Shown in pieces: positions 36,301 to 48,046 of a DNA stretch of 64,000 nucleotides. The notes beneath the pieces are model-generated. The model saw only the letters and a list, made by a program, of their open reading frames with translations. It made no database searches and was not told the DNA's origin. Source of the DNA: Arbacia lixula (Eukaryota; Echinodermata; Echinoidea; Arbacioida; Arbaciidae); contig OZ022584.1 in assembly GCA_963669155.1 (NCBI GenBank), positions 17,431,926 to 17,495,925 on the forward strand, read 5' to 3'. The position numbers were made by a program, and so were the translations under genes. How positions within the stretch are numbered: the stretch's first letter is position 1; every line of letters starts with the position of its first letter.

Positions 36301-38538
36301 ATGTTTGCTTCATATCTGTTTATGAATGTAATCTACTTTGAACCATGTTATTACCTTTTCAACCAACATTAATTCAGTTCCTTGGACTGTGATTGTGGAT
36401 TGTTTTCAGTAAATACTTTCAACTACTTCTACTACTACTACTTCTACTGAGGGTATTATGTGCACAGTGGTATAGTGGGGAGAGCTCTTGACTCTTGCAG
36501 AGAGATCGTGACTTGAAGCCAAACCTAGAGCATACACACCCATGGACAAGATGTTTTGCTCATGTTTGTCCCTCTCAAAATATGTACCTGACAGGAATTA
36601 CTCCCGATCTATACTAGCTTCCAGCACTTCATACTTGGCTGCTTGCCTGAAGCTAGGGCAACATGCAAGTGCTTTGAGTACTGGTAGTACTTTGCACTAT
36701 TCATTCATTCATTTATTAAGTTCTCAGAAAAAAAAATATTTGTAACATACATTTGGAGATCGAAGCAATATTAAAAACAAAATTAATACTTTCATGTATA
36801 CATAAAATGAAGTATACAGATAATATAAAACAATGATTTTACATGCAGAATGTATAAATTAATCTACAGAATGTACATTTCATTCATCTGAAGTTATATA
36901 ATAAGTTATGTGGGGGAACCTACAGAAAAGCAGAAGCTTGTGGGGGTAGGTCCCCAGAAAAGAACACAGCATACTCACACACATACACGCGCACACACAC
37001 ACACAAAAACACTGCACGCACACAAGTGCACCTGGACAAGCGTGCGTGCCACGCACAAAACACATCTAAAGGAAAAGGAGAAAGAAAAAAGAGAACACCA
37101 ACAAAGCCGTCATAAAGACAGCATCAAACAACAAAACAATGAGAATACCTGTAGTTGCCTAATAAATGAAAGCCTGGATAATCGGGAATGGGAGAATAAA
37201 CCAAATATACCTGTCCAACAACCATGCATGTATAGGGGTATAAAGCCATGATACAAATTGATTTAAAGGGCCCCTGTCATCAAAAAGTATTTTGACTTCT
37301 GTTGATTCAACTTAATATGTATGTAACAAAATCACTAACTGTTCAATGGAAATATGTGTCCTATATTTTAAAATAATTTTTCTTTATTTTTTCTCAGCAC
37401 TGATAAGCCCCGCCTCCAAAATATCCTCCAACTCAAGATTCCGCCTGTGACATCATCAAAGGTAGAAATTAGCAGGATAATAGACATACAGTAATTTATG
37501 CACAAACTTAACATTGCAATGACTACCTGCAAATGCTTACATGTATAATAGCATCACATAGCTAGCACATTTCTGACATAAGGAAACGATTATTCCCACA
37601 TGAAAGGTTGTTAGATGGTATTGTGTGAAGACATGTGGTGATCTTGTGGGCAGGTGGAGGTAGTCATTGCAATGTTTAGTTTGTGCATAAACTCTGCTTA
37701 TTATCCTGCTTATTTCTACCTTTGATGATGTCACAGGGGGAATCTTGAGTTGGAGGATATTTTGGAGGCGGGGCTTATCAGTGCTGAGAAAAAATAAAGA
37801 AAAATTATTTTAAAATAAAGGACACATATTTCCATTGAACAGTTAGTGATTTTGTTATGTACATATTATCTTGCATCAACATAAGTTTACATATATTTTG
37901 ATGACAGGGGCCCTTTAAATGTTGCTGCCACAAGAGAACTTTGAAAGAAGGTTTTATTTAAGCTTACATTTAAATGTATAAAATCCGGGAGTTTGTTGTA
38001 GTACAGCATCTAAGGAATTCCAGAGTTTGGGACCGCTATAAATGAAAGTATTTTGCAATGTTCATAGTCTAGTTTTGGGTATATGGTAATGTACAAGTCA
38101 CTTTGTCTTGTTGGATATTTATGTATTCCTTTATATTTCTTAAATAAAAAGTCCCAAACAGCAGGCAGTTCGCCGTTATTCATTTTATGCATCAAAGATC
38201 CTAAGTTCATTGAATACAAGTCGTCGATTTTAAGAATATTACTTTTGAAGAAAGTATTACTTTCTACTTTGTACTAGGAAAAGGTAATATGAAAGCCATT
38301 ATTATTATTTGTGCAAAACTGCATCGATGGCACATAAGGAGTTAATGCTCGCTCTCCTCATTCCTAGGACCTACCGGGGGCCAAGAAGGGTGGTGATTTC
38401 CTGGAGAGCCTGGGTCTGACGCTGCCCCTGCCAGAGAGGGATGTCCACCTCCTGGAGGTCTGTTCACACACAGACAGGAAGAGCCAGAATATGAACGAGG
38501 TCCTGGAACTCATGTCGGTGCTCTCAAAGACCAAGTAA
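33149..38538 (+). CDS. ARL10: ARL10-like ARF-family small GTPase, 4 exons, 233 aa
   Basis: This is a GTP-binding switch protein of the ARF-like family. Exons 33149-33331, 34750-34915, 35500-35681 and 38368-38538 give 233 codons and TAA. An N-terminal hydrophobic segment (AIVLSTSGALIGGTYFLL, residues about 17-35) would anchor it in a membrane, as in ARL10. The G domain starts at residue about 67 with VLVLGLDGAGKSSLLKCL (P-loop 72-80). The switch I threonine lies in EPTEGFNV. Switch II is WEVGG (116-119; E replaces the usual D). LLVFVVDSADESR and the NKQD guanine motif (175-178) follow, the latter split by intron 3. The C-terminus carries ...LELMSVLSKTK; the G5 SAK motif is weak. Closest known match is human ARL10 (REVLVLGLDGAGKS, LVFVVDSAD, VVVANKQDL). 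Neighbours HIGD2A and NOP16 support orthology. Confidence 0.87.
33735..34322 (+). mobile_element. Mutator-like nonautonomous element, copy A, with 9-bp target duplication
   Basis: The 588-bp element is bounded by the direct repeat CATTTGACT (33726-33734 and 34323-34331). A terminal hairpin lies near each end: GCCCGCTCAC-GCA-GTGAGCGGGC on the left and GCTCCCGC-TGT-GCGGGAGC on the right. Copy B at 50313-50903 is its reverse complement over the full length and has its own 9-bp duplication. There is no coding frame. A 9-bp target suggests a Mutator/MULE-type transposase (Merlin is an alternative). It lies in ARL10 intron 1. Confidence 0.78.
34750..34915 (+). CDS. ARL10: ARL10 exon 2 (P-loop, switch I)
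   Basis: Acceptor TTTTACCAG, donor GAAG|GTATG, phase 0 in, phase 1 out. It encodes VTPEKRVLVLGLDGAGKSSL, EPTEGFNVMCIQGKN and NVWE, the first part of the WExGG motif. Confidence 0.88.
35500..35681 (+). CDS. ARL10: ARL10 exon 3 (switch II to NKQ)
   Basis: Acceptor ATGATGCAG, donor AAGCAG|GTAGGA. It encodes VGGTKNVRSYWDNFLQGTEL, LVFVVDSADESRIPEAKEEL and RMERVPLLVVANKQ. Its last ~45 bases plus donor are the source of the tandem copies downstream. Confidence 0.88.
35640..36190 (+). repeat. Tandem array of the ARL10 exon-3 end plus splice donor, 4 copies
   Basis: The real exon end (35641-35690) is followed by copies at about 35792, 35969 and 36138 (periods 151, 177 and 169 bp). Each carries a recognisable coding tail: VSLLVVANKH, RMDRVPLLVVANKQ and RMDRVPLLVVTNMQ. 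Copies 2 and 3 keep a GTAGGA donor. Intron pieces between them (AGGGTGCAGGCTG, TTATTTTTC) are repeated too. The units span the exon-intron boundary. Confidence 0.75.
36475..36545 (+). repeat. Degenerate tRNA-like SINE head
   Basis: GTGGTATAGTGGGGAGAGC resembles a tRNA A box. CGTGACTTGAAGCC about 40 nt later is a poor B box. There is no acceptor-stem pairing. It is a tentative old SINE in ARL10 intron 3, directly after an (ACT)n tract (36420-36450). Confidence 0.3.
36700..38285 (-). mobile_element. LINE 3' fragment (CR1/Jockey group), antisense in ARL10 intron 3
   Basis: On the minus strand at about 38220-37950 a reverse-transcriptase C-terminus reads GSLMHKMNNGELPAVWDFLF, then in a shifted frame TFIYSGPKLWNSLDAVLQQT. 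This is the usual SGPxLWNSL ending of CR1/L2/Rex-type LINEs. Its 3' UTR is split by the family C MITE at 37263-37918 and ends in AATGAATGAATG tail words (36700-36720). It is 5'-truncated at about 38285, only about 80 bp from ARL10 exon 4. It also contains a (CA)n tract at 36973-37003. Confidence 0.7.
37263..37918. mobile_element. Long palindromic MITE, family C, complete copy (TTAA)
   Basis: This 656-bp element is bounded by TTAA. TTAAAGGGCCCCTGTCATCA at the left mirrors TGATGACAGGGGCCCTTTAA at the right. Arms of about 270 nt pair nearly throughout, including CAATGACTACCTGC against its inverse, leaving a ~110-nt loop. A half copy lies at 18663-18863. It is one of the longest hairpins in the window. 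Confidence 0.78.
38368..38538 (+). CDS. ARL10: ARL10 exon 4 and stop
   Basis: Acceptor CTCATTCCTAG; it opens with D, completing NKQD, then LPGAKKGGDFLESLGLTLPL and VHLLEVCSHTDRK. It ends SVLSKTK and TAA at 38536-38538. A (CCGT)n run starts 8 bases after the stop. Confidence 0.88.
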   Translation, partial: DLPGAKKGGDFLESLGLTLPLPERDVHLLEVCSHTDRKSQNMNEVLELMSVLSKTK

Positions 38539-38779
38539 CGCCAGCCGTCCGTCCGTCCGTCCGTCCGGCAGGCTGTCTGGGTGCTGGGTGATGTGTAGAG
38601 TTGAATGTGTATCCAGTGCTGTAAGAAATAGACCTTGTGCATATCACGTCACATAAAGTTGTCACATAAAGGTCCTTTGTACGTAACATGTAAAGATCCT
38701 TATCGCTGTTTGGGTATTTTGCTGTGGAAGTCTGAAGTGGGTCCTTAACCATCTTAGTACCAAGTCATGAAGAGACCAA

Positions 38780-39005
38780 TAGAGTACCAAAGTATGACGT
38801 CATGTGAGCATGTTGTCATGACAACTGGTTTGGGGTTTAGCAAACGGCGGTGACCATAGCAGGATCTCTCAATGTGAGTGCCTGAAACTAGCCCGATAGA
38901 AATGTCCTACCAGCGAAACTTCACTTGAGTGATGTTGTTTAGAACCAGAAACCTGCTCAACAATGGATGTGATGACACCACTTTGGTACTCTCTGATTTA
39001 TAGCA
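38780..39005 (+). repeat. Direct repeat, copy 1 (partner 42285-42510)
   Basis: AAGTATGACGTCATGTGAGC, AACTGGTTT, GAGTGCCTGAAACTAG, AACAATGGATGTGATGACAC and TACTCT occur in the same order at 42285-42510. The copies show perhaps a quarter of positions changed. It may be a duplicated UTR segment or an old dispersed repeat. Confidence 0.5.
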
Positions 39006-39442
39006 TGGTCAATGAGCCCATGGTAATGAGAGGGTTTAGATGGTGTCTAGACTGCATGTTTCTTCTAACTGTACACATGTATGCTGTAATTACAACTAAG
39101 TCTGGGGCTATAGACTATCATTTGCTCCCTCTGCATTTGAGGATAGGGGGAAGAAGGAATGAAGATCAGAATTAGTTGTGTGATTATATCAGTGCTTGAG
39201 GAAGAAAGAGTCCACACTCTACTGCCTAGAAGCAAGATGTTGTCTAGATTACCTCTAATGTGCCCCAAGTTAGTAGTGACGCTTATGCACAAGGTCTATT
39301 ACCCATGTTCCTGTGAGGGGCCCATTCTCATAAAGGTACATGCACTTGTATTATTTGCTAGATGGTGCCTTGTTGTAGCTCACTGCACATGTATGCTCAC
39401 CTGAGAGCAATTAACCCTAACGGCAAGACAATTAATCATATC

Positions 39443-39584
39443 AGGGCCCCGTTGCATAAAGCTTCCCATCGGTGGTAATGTTGCTTCTTATGTCAACTTC
39501 TATGGAAACTTTGAATTTGATTGGCTGTTGAGCGGTGTTACCATGGTAGTTACCTTTGATGGCAAGTTTTATGCAATGGGGCCC
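39443..39584. mobile_element. MITE with GGGCCCCGTTGCATAAAG ends
   Basis: AGGGCCCCGTTGCATAAAGC and the inverse TTTTATGCAATGGGGCCC bound 142 bp. Inner arms (CCATCGGTGGTAA and TTACC...GATGG) also pair. Related in style to 48991-49149. Confidence 0.65.
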
Positions 39585-42284
39585 AGATTGTTCACTCGTT
39601 TGTGGCAAACTGCTCTTGTTTAAGCATAGCTTAAAGGGGTATTCCAGTTGTGGGGTCTAAAATAGTGTGCAGCCTCTATATGGAACAATGCAGAGGTAAA
39701 ACCGCCATACCATCAACTACTGTACATTTACTTCATGCCATGCTCAGCTGACCTGTTGTGATACATCTTCATATCAAGGATTTTCCAATTGTCTGGCAAT
39801 AGTGTGATTTTGGCGGCATACCTGACTTGTGTCTTAGAGATACAAAGTGATCTTAGGTTACCACAAGGCACCTACCATATTTAAAGGGGTAGTTCACTCT
39901 AATAAAAGCAGTAAAGAGAATTTGAGTAAAATCAGGCAAAAACAACAAAATGGATGACTTTAGATATATGTATTTGATTTGAGGAAACTCAGACGAAAGC
40001 AAAGTAATAATTCAAATCACCATTATTTCTGTATTACCTGTCTGATTTTGTCAAACGTTCAAGGATCAGCTTAATTTATGTTTCTGCTTCTTTTGAAAGC
40101 AACATAGTTTCAGTATGAACCTCTCCTTGAAGCACTCACAGGAACGAGGGTGGCAATGCAGGAACTGGAGGGGCCATAACCCCATGACCCTGAGCTCCGA
40201 CAGCACTGGAACAATGTGTATACCAATAAGATGTACATTTATGATACCTATGTAAATAGTCTGTACAGAGATGGTAGCCTTTTCTGCAGTAATGGTCAAG
40301 TTTCTTGGTCTTTATCTTCATACTTTTGGGTAAAGTACCCATTACCTTTCACAAATACTTTTGGGTAAAGTACCCATTACCTTTCACAAATAGACTCCTG
40401 TATTGATGAATTGATAATGGTATGGATATGTCTGAGTAACTTTGCTGTATATCTTGCATTTTAAACACTCAGTCAAAGGTTCTTTGGTGGCATGATGTTT
40501 GAATTTGAAATTTCGTCACATTTTGTCAGAAAAATAATTATGATACAGGTTATTGCATGACAGATGCCAATTTACAACGTACTTGTACTTACAGCATACG
40601 ATCCATACCTTGAATGTAAATTAAAAATGTTTTGTTTGTTTTGCTTTAGTTAATACATGAGGAATCATGATACATTGAATGACTCTTACATCTTTGTGGT
40701 ACATAAAATCGGAGAGGGATATCATCTTGGCATGTAACCAACAAATTTATGTTTAAAATGCAGTTGTGATGATAAAATATGTACCGACCTCTTCCTCTCT
40801 GTTTCTGTACCTTTCATCTATGCTGGTATTTGTTTTTTCTTTATCTTCACATTTTTCTCTTTTCCCCATCTCCTCACTTTCTCTTTCACCCCTACCTCTA
40901 CCTTTGTGATATACATGTAATTCAAATAATTTGAATTCAAATGTTTTATATTGATTTGTGCGATTTGGAGTTTTGACTGTGTGTTACTTGATTGATGTTC
41001 ATTTTGAAGGAAACAATTACCAGACATGAAATAAGTGCATCTGAGCCATGGCAAGTTGTAAAGGAACACTCCAAAGTATTTCAAAGTCATTTTAAAATAC
41101 TGAAATAAGTAGTTTTGTATGTTACCACTGTGTCGAACTTCAAGTTTCATGTGGAAATTCTGAAAAAATATAGACCAATCAGGCATTTTCATGCACTGAA
41201 GTAATGTACTGGTACATATTTGATATGCATTAGGATAGTCTCAGAAGAAATGTTTAGAGTTTGATTCTAAATACACCGTATTATATATGGTGCTGTACTC
41301 CATGTATACCTGTAGGTATACAAGTGGTTATAGTAATATAGTTCTTATTGGAAATTCTGAGAAAAATTTACAATCATCCATTTGTGTGGACTGAAGTACT
41401 TGGAATGTCTGTACTTGATATGCATTGAGATATACATGCTGTTATTTTCAGAACTACAGTGGAGCCATAGATCAAATGCACAGTGATTGCAATCAAATGC
41501 ATTCAGGTCCATACATTGACTGCAGTCGGACTGCAATAGATTGCAATCAGCTGTGACATTGATCTCAGGCTCAACTAGTGTCAAGAGTTTGACTTTTAAT
41601 ACACTGTATTCCACAGATCAACTGGTTGTTGTACTTCATGTTAATGTATAACCTGTAGGTTTATAAGTGTTTATAGCTGGTTATTGTAGGTTCATTATGC
41701 CAAAGGTACGTTATTCCTACAATCTGTAATTATTGGGCTTTGAAATTGGGTGTGTTACATCCGGAAATGAAAACGGGTTTGTTAATCTGAAAGTGAAACC
41801 CCTGGCGGTTAATCAGAAAATTAAGTTTATTTATTCATTCAAAATGATGAGTATCACCCAGTAGAAATTAGGCAAGTTTGATATTGTACAAGTGTCACCT
41901 TGATAACTTCTTGTGATTATCACGAAGTTTTAAACTATTTATCATGCTTAGAAGCAAGAAACATTGTTTTGGTTGTGTGTGCTGTTTTGGACTTAAACTT
42001 GAATTTTGAAAATACAATTTACATTTCAATGAATGAGTGTTAAAGCACTGATAATTTATTTTCCAAGTATATACATGTAAAATGTATATGTGTATCATAC
42101 CTCATGAAAAAAAAATGATATTTTCTCCTGGAAGGCAGTGCTAAAGATGTTCATTTTGTGTGTAACAACAGAGTCACATCTTCGTAATATCAGTACATTA
42201 AAAGATAGTAAAAACAAAAAAAATAAAGCAGGCTGCTAATTGTGTTTGACTGAAGTATTGAATAACATGCAACAGAGAAATAAA

Positions 42285-42510
42285 GTATGATTTCATATGA
42301 GCATGTTAACAAACAGCTGGTTTAAAACTATGTTGGAAGCGCAAACAGCAATGGTGGTACATGTAGCAGGGACTCTCATTTGGAGTGCCTGACACTAGTC
42401 CGCTAGCCAATGGTGGATCAATGTAACTCCCACTTACGGAATGTTTTAGAACCCGATACTGTATAACAATGGATATGACGACACCATTTCGCTACTCTGG
42501 CGACTGAGCT
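42285..42510 (+). repeat. Direct repeat, copy 2 (partner 38780-39005)
   Basis: It contains AGTATGATTTCATATGAGC, AGCTGGTTTAAAAC, GAGTGCCTGACACTAG and AACAATGGATATGACGACAC, matching copy 1 in order and direction. Confidence 0.5.
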
Positions 42511-42899
42511 TTATGATGAGAATATGTGCGGAATTACATTGACATTAATGTTCTCAGTTTCTCACATTTTTCACAGCAGGAGGTAGTACTTCAGGTCACA
42601 TCTGTCATTACACACATTTTACAAGTATTTTATAAGATGGTTCAAAAGCTGGAAAAGCAACGAAAAATAATACTTAAATTGAAGCAAACTTGGAAGACAG
42701 GGTAGCCCATTTGCAAAAGTCATGAGACTCGGCAGGTATCAGCAGTTTACACTTTTGGTAACGTGTATGAAATCTCAGTCATAGCTGCACGAACCTTTTC
42801 AGGAGAAGTTAAAACTATCCATGTTTAAGTTCGAAACGTCTGGTTTCGAAGTGACCATAGTCTACATTCATAATCGCATTGCCCCTGTTAGTGCATGCA

Positions 42900-43180
42900 T
42901 GATGCACCGGTCAGCAGGCATTGGTCATATTGAACGCAGGACTAGAGCATGGACAGTGGTCTCCAGTCGCTAGGCTACAAAAACCACCGAAATGTTTTGA
43001 ACGACCCGTCCAAATCCGTGAAATCTAGTGATTGCTTTCATTCTGCTACATGTATGTACATGTCAATTTCCTGTTCTATCTTTGGGAGGGATGTTCTTAT
43101 ATATTATTTCTTCCATTTTCCATGGTTTTTACTAAATTAATAGTTTGACCTGCAAAAGGGCTAGCCTGTGTTTTACCAAG
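42900..43180 (+). repeat. Diverged dispersed repeat, copy 2
   Basis: GTCTCCAGTCGCTAGGCTAC, CTTTGGGAGGGATGTTCTTA and TGACCTGCAAAAGGG match the block at 2925-3220 in order and orientation. Confidence 0.4.
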
Positions 43181-46100
43181 GTGCCAAATGTAGTGGACCT
43201 TGAGAGTCATAATCTGTCATCACTCATTAAGGTTGTTATCACACTTGGTATGGATAAGTAATTTCTATCACCTTGGAAATAGGGAATCCTATTGCTTCAA
43301 TGCAATTATGACCAGGACAAATGGATAAAAGCGTGCACATGCAGCGAGCTGCAGGTATGTCTGGAAGTTGATTATTTGGAAGAAAACTGTGGTCATAAAT
43401 TTGCTTCTATATTTGCTTTTACACTCAAGAATATACTAAATTCTTTTTGATTTATTTGTATATGTTATTATGTTCATTAAAATGTAAAAATTGTTAAATA
43501 TACATGTATGCACATCACCTTGTGTATAAAAGGTCAAAACTTAGTGTTTGAATGTGTTTATTGAAAATCTTTTCCAATAAAATTGACAAAAATTATCTAC
43601 TTCATTTACAAGGAATCCATGTCGATGTAGATGTTCTTGTGTGTGTAAAACTGTGTGTACTGTACTTGGTGTTTGCGCTTATTCATGCAGTGGTGTAGGT
43701 TATGATGTTTGGCTCCTCCTTTTCTGGCATAATTTGTTTAGTCAGGAGCAGTATAAAGTCATCTTGAATGTCCCTTCATTTATTTAAGAGTGGACTGGGA
43801 CTAGAAAAACTACTGTCCAATCAGAACGTTTTGTTTCACAGTCGCAAAAATTATGAAATCAAATCTTGTAACTTTGGGACCTAACAATATCAATGTTCTC
43901 TATGATAACAGTCTGTTCAAAGATACATGTATCTAAAATAAAATATTTTATTGACTCACTGCTTTAAACTAAAATTTCTAGAAAATAACTTACATGTTCA
44001 CAAAAGACACACAAATAATGAACCAGTAGGAAGAATTACTTCACTTTTATAAATTGTAATGTCTGAACATTTATTTATTTACATAAAATAAGAATATTAG
44101 GAAAACACGGCTCACAGACTGTACATCGTTACATATATCATCTAAAATTGATTACGTTGTTAAAATTGAAGTCATGATCTACAAATGCCGTGTTTAGTCT
44201 GAATGATGTCACTCTTCAAATCACTACAATAGAAATATCACAAATGTTTTCTCATCATTCACTCTGATCCTTGCTTTTCACCACAAAAATTAACATCTTC
44301 CCGAGTCTAGTTCCAGAACTAGGTGCACAATACGACTCAACGGAAAGTCCAGTCCAAAGATAAGTTTCTCTCAGTAGAAGCAGGCAAATCTTAAAGCATA
44401 GAAAAAAAAAATCCTGGAAAAACAGACAACTACCAGTAATGAAGTTATCGAACCATACTGTACGAGTTGTCCACTTTTCCTGAAACTGATTTCAATGTAT
44501 TGGCATTTTGGGGGGCAAATTTTTGGACGACTTGCCTTTAACGGTGCAATTAACTACAATGTACTCGACAAACTACCTACTACCATTGCAATCGTTATCG
44601 CTGGATAAACTCATGGAAGAAATGCAATGGAGGGTAAAATGTACACTATGTACTTCATAATAAAATGTTTACCAACATGCTCATCTCTGGTACATGTATC
44701 TTGGATCATTCATCACTCAAACATATTGATGACACCAGCAAAGCTTCCAATAAGCGAGTTCGTAATTACAATGTGCGCATGAGCAGATTGTTGCTGGTAC
44801 GAATAACCTCGGGTCAATTGAACAACTCACAGAGTAAATTTAAAATTCATTAGATACTCAACCAGGTTTCTCTTCATTACCATGCAGATATGACAACAAT
44901 CATTCAGCTTTGAAAGGCAGTAAAAGAACATTCCACCATGTGCACCTGTTTGTATTGTTGTTTTGGGTACATTGTAAAATGTATTCACATCCATCATCCT
45001 ATACGGCTTAATGAACAGATCCCAGTCTGCATTCTAGTAGTATTTATTCAGTGCATTGTCCGACCATCGTGTAACTACGAACTGGTCTATTAGTTTGCAC
45101 TTGGCCTTCTGAAACCTATTTCTGTACATCAACATTTGTTGGTAATACATGTGACTGTGTCAATGGATGGGACTGAAAGGGTTAAGGTTGTAACTTTTAA
45201 CAGAGTTGGTTTGCCATTTGCACTTGCCATAACAGGATACAGGTTTCTTTTAGTCCTTTTTAACATCTTGATTTGTAGAGGTCCTACAATAGTTTTGACA
45301 ATTAAGAATGGAATCATACAAAATTAGAACACTGAAAGTGTCCTCCCAAAATTTAACATCTATGGGGGGTTTTTACTTTTAAAATGCCAAAATTGTAAGT
45401 GAGGATTAGTTATGAGTGAGAGAAACGAGGAAGGACCAATATATCCATGATGAATGCAATAACAAAATGATGATTTCTTAAATCAGTACATCAATACCGC
45501 TCCTGGAACAAATTATACTCCATACACTACTAGTATGGGAGATTCTTCTTGGTAGTCTTTGGTCTGAAAGCAATAGTCGACAAACTCTAGGTTAAACAAG
45601 AATGAAGCACAATCAACTTATAGGAGTCGGTGTATCTTGTTATAATAAAAAATGAAACTCTTCTTGTATAATGAAAATAAAACTCTTCTTGAACAAATAA
45701 TGGCAAAAACATTTGCACTCCATTCAAACAACTGTGATATATTGTGTAAAAATATACAAGTCACAGCCTGACATGCAATGTACATGAAACAACTTTAAAA
45801 TACTTCGTGCAGTACTCTAGAAAAGGATTAGTCAGGGGGCCAGTCATGACATTGTGTCCCCCCCCCCCCCCCCCCCCCTCTATCTGCCAGAGCAATTTGT
45901 ACAAAACAAAAATAATAGCCCATGGACAAAATGTTATCAATGTTTGGTAACACTACTTAGATGTGATTCAGGGAACTGAATCAACCAGCTTGTTCAGAAC
46001 AACTAAGATTCAAGAACAGCCACTTTTTTGCTTTCATGTTGCTTTTTAAACCCTGGAACTTCAAAGTGATTTCACTCGTCCCATATAAGTTGTTTCAATG

Positions 46101-46705
46101 AAATAAGAGTGTGCGTTGTACACTTTATATTCAAAGACAACCAAGATTGATGTTTGAGAAATTGAAATGGTCTGCTCAAATCCCTAAATCACATTGCTAA
46201 GACACAAAGATGTTGAACTGACTGAAATCCCAAAACAATGGAGTTCCATTCCAAAACCAATTCTTGTGATCTTATTCAAATATCTTTGCATCAGAATGGT
46301 GACTCTCATCAAATACTTTTATAATCAGTTTTATACAAGACGACCACATTCTTATCATAGTGTTTCAACAAAAGTATTGACCCAGCCCAGGCAGACAAAA
46401 ATCATGCGAATTATCAAAGTCATCTTGACTCATTTTGGCCTTTCTTTGTAATTTAGGGATGCCCGCTCCATTTTCAAAAAAAAAATGCTGGGCCTGAATA
46501 TGAGTCTTTACACAGGGATCAGGGAAGCCCTGAAACATGGCCAGAGTTCATTTTGATGTCATGTCCTCAACTCCAGCCATTGTTTGCCTGAGGTCTGCTG
46601 GCATAGCGCTTGATCGCTCCCTTCCACTCGGCCTGAAGAGTCTCGGAGCAATCTGCCCCGCTATTCCTCCAGAAGCTGACGGCACCCAGGCTGGTCCCGC
46701 CGCTG

Positions 46706-46881
46706 CTATTTCTGTTCCAGGTTGGTCCTGCCAGACCCCATCGCCACGCCAACGATGACCGCCATGATGGTGAACCCCTGGGCGGCAACTCGGGCCCTCA
46801 TCATCATCTGGGACCTGCCAGTTTGACCGCGCTTGAACATGAGCAGGCCATACGTCAGAGCTCCAGCCGTGGCAAGACAAC
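46706..46881 (-). CDS. HIGD2A: HIGD2A exon 2 and stop
   Basis: Acceptor TGTTTTCAG before 46881. It encodes both transmembrane helices and the QX3RXRX3Q motif, ends NLEQK, and stops at 46708-46706. Longer open frames on both strands here are shadows of this GC-rich exon. Confidence 0.92.
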
Positions 46882-48046
46882 CTGAAAACAGAAAAGGGAA
46901 ATGTGTGAGAAATATTCCTTAAATTTTTCTCCCAACAACTAACATTAATCTTACATTGTAAATGACAAACTGGTTGTATAAAGTTTTATAGGCAATTCTG
47001 GGCACCCCTAAAACCCAGGATTGGCATTTTATATTAAAGGGTTACTGAATAAGAAAAATATTCAAAGTTCCCGATAATCTATGTAAAATTTTCCACTAAA
47101 ATCGAAATTCACACACAGACTGTGGTAGTGCAATCATTTTGCAATAAAAACCATGTATTGCATGTAAGCTCTTATCTGGCTAACCACAACAACATTCATG
47201 TTGTATAGCTAAGTATCCTTTTACCGACTGGTTCATGTCATAAGCCGTCAGTCCGTATTTCCGCTCCATAAAGTGAATTCATGAAAATGGCACATAATCT
47301 AATAATAATATTCTGAAGCGGAAAATTATGAAGTTCGAAAAATTTTGATAGATCTATAATTGGCTTCGATTCTGCCGACACAATCAAAATTTAATACCTG
47401 TTTTGGCACTGCGCACGGTTGTTGAGCTGACGCGCCAATACTAGTAAAGTGCAGAGAATCAAATTTGGAATGACGTGTGTGAAGTTTGAAACTTCCCATA
47501 GGAAAAATGTGGTCGCATGTGTAGTATAAACGAAGCCCTTGCATTTGTGCGATATAATTAAGACAGGTCCATTTGATTTGATTCCCCATTGACATTGTTG
47601 TGATGTGAAACCGTCAGTGACTCAGTCACCGAGTCAGATCACTGAAAATGTTCACAGTGACTGAGTAGGACAAAGTCTTAACTGGCCGGTAATGCCGGTA
47701 ACACGGTAAAATGTCCTACAATACATGTATGAATAACATGATGTAATGCAAAACAGTCTTGTTCAACTGGCAGTGCGGGGTCACTGTGGCGGTGCAGAAC
47801 ATAGGCTTATCGCCAATGCTAATGCCATGGCGATGCCGATGCCGATGGCTTTTCATTTCACTCACCAATTGGAACGAATGGATTTTGCTTCACTTTCTTG
47901 ATAAACTTCTCCTTAAATCCTTCCTGCTGAGTTGGTACCCAATCGTGAAGCTCTGCTGGCATTTCACCCGGGCCCCCTGGGTAATGGAAAGGTTTTCTCG
48001 TCTCTTTCGGGCCATTGGGCACCGCGCTTTCTTTTATTGCAGCCAT
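46706..48046 (-). CDS. HIGD2A: HIGD2A-like HIG1-domain mitochondrial protein, 2 exons, 118 aa
   Basis: This is an inner-mitochondrial-membrane protein. HIG1 type-2 proteins (yeast Rcf1 relatives) help assemble cytochrome c oxidase and supercomplexes. Exons 48046-47866 and 46881-46706 join in phase 1 to give 118 codons and TAG. A hydrophilic N-terminus (PGEMPAELHDWVP) precedes FKEKFIKKVKQNPFVPIG, matching human FKEKFVRKTRENPVVPIG. Exon 2 gives CLATAGALTYGLLMFKRG (TM1). Next comes QMMMRARVAAQ, an exact fit to the (I/Q)X3(R/H)XRX3Q signature, and then TM2 GFTIMAVIVGVAMGSG. It is divergently paired with NOP16, start codons 1.7 kb apart. Identity is strong from motif and length (human 106 aa). Confidence 0.92.
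47866..48046 (-). CDS. HIGD2A: HIGD2A exon 1
   Basis: ATG at 48046 (MAAIKESAVPNG). Donor CCAATTG|GTGAGT follows NPFVPIG, the same relative position as the conserved VPIG in vertebrate HIGD2A. Phase 1. Confidence 0.92.

Larger units (their letters stand above)
38539..46705. other. Gene-free span, probably the facing 3' regions of ARL10 and HIGD2A
   Basis: No exon was recognised. Candidate poly(A) signals are CCAATAAAATTG at about 43576 (plus, for ARL10) and AATAAATAAAT at about 44075 (minus, for HIGD2A). Contents: the MITE at 39443-39584, TTAAAGGGG-type repeat ends at about 39632 and 39883, a 37-bp tandem duplication at 40322-40395, direct repeats 38780/42285, a dispersed repeat at 42900-43180, and a C run at 45860-45878. 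The UTR extents are guesses. Confidence 0.4.

Noticed and set aside
46537-46880. Longer alternative frames across HIGD2A exon 2
   Set aside because: The shorter spliced frame matches the HIG1 motif exactly; the others are shadows of a GC-rich exon.
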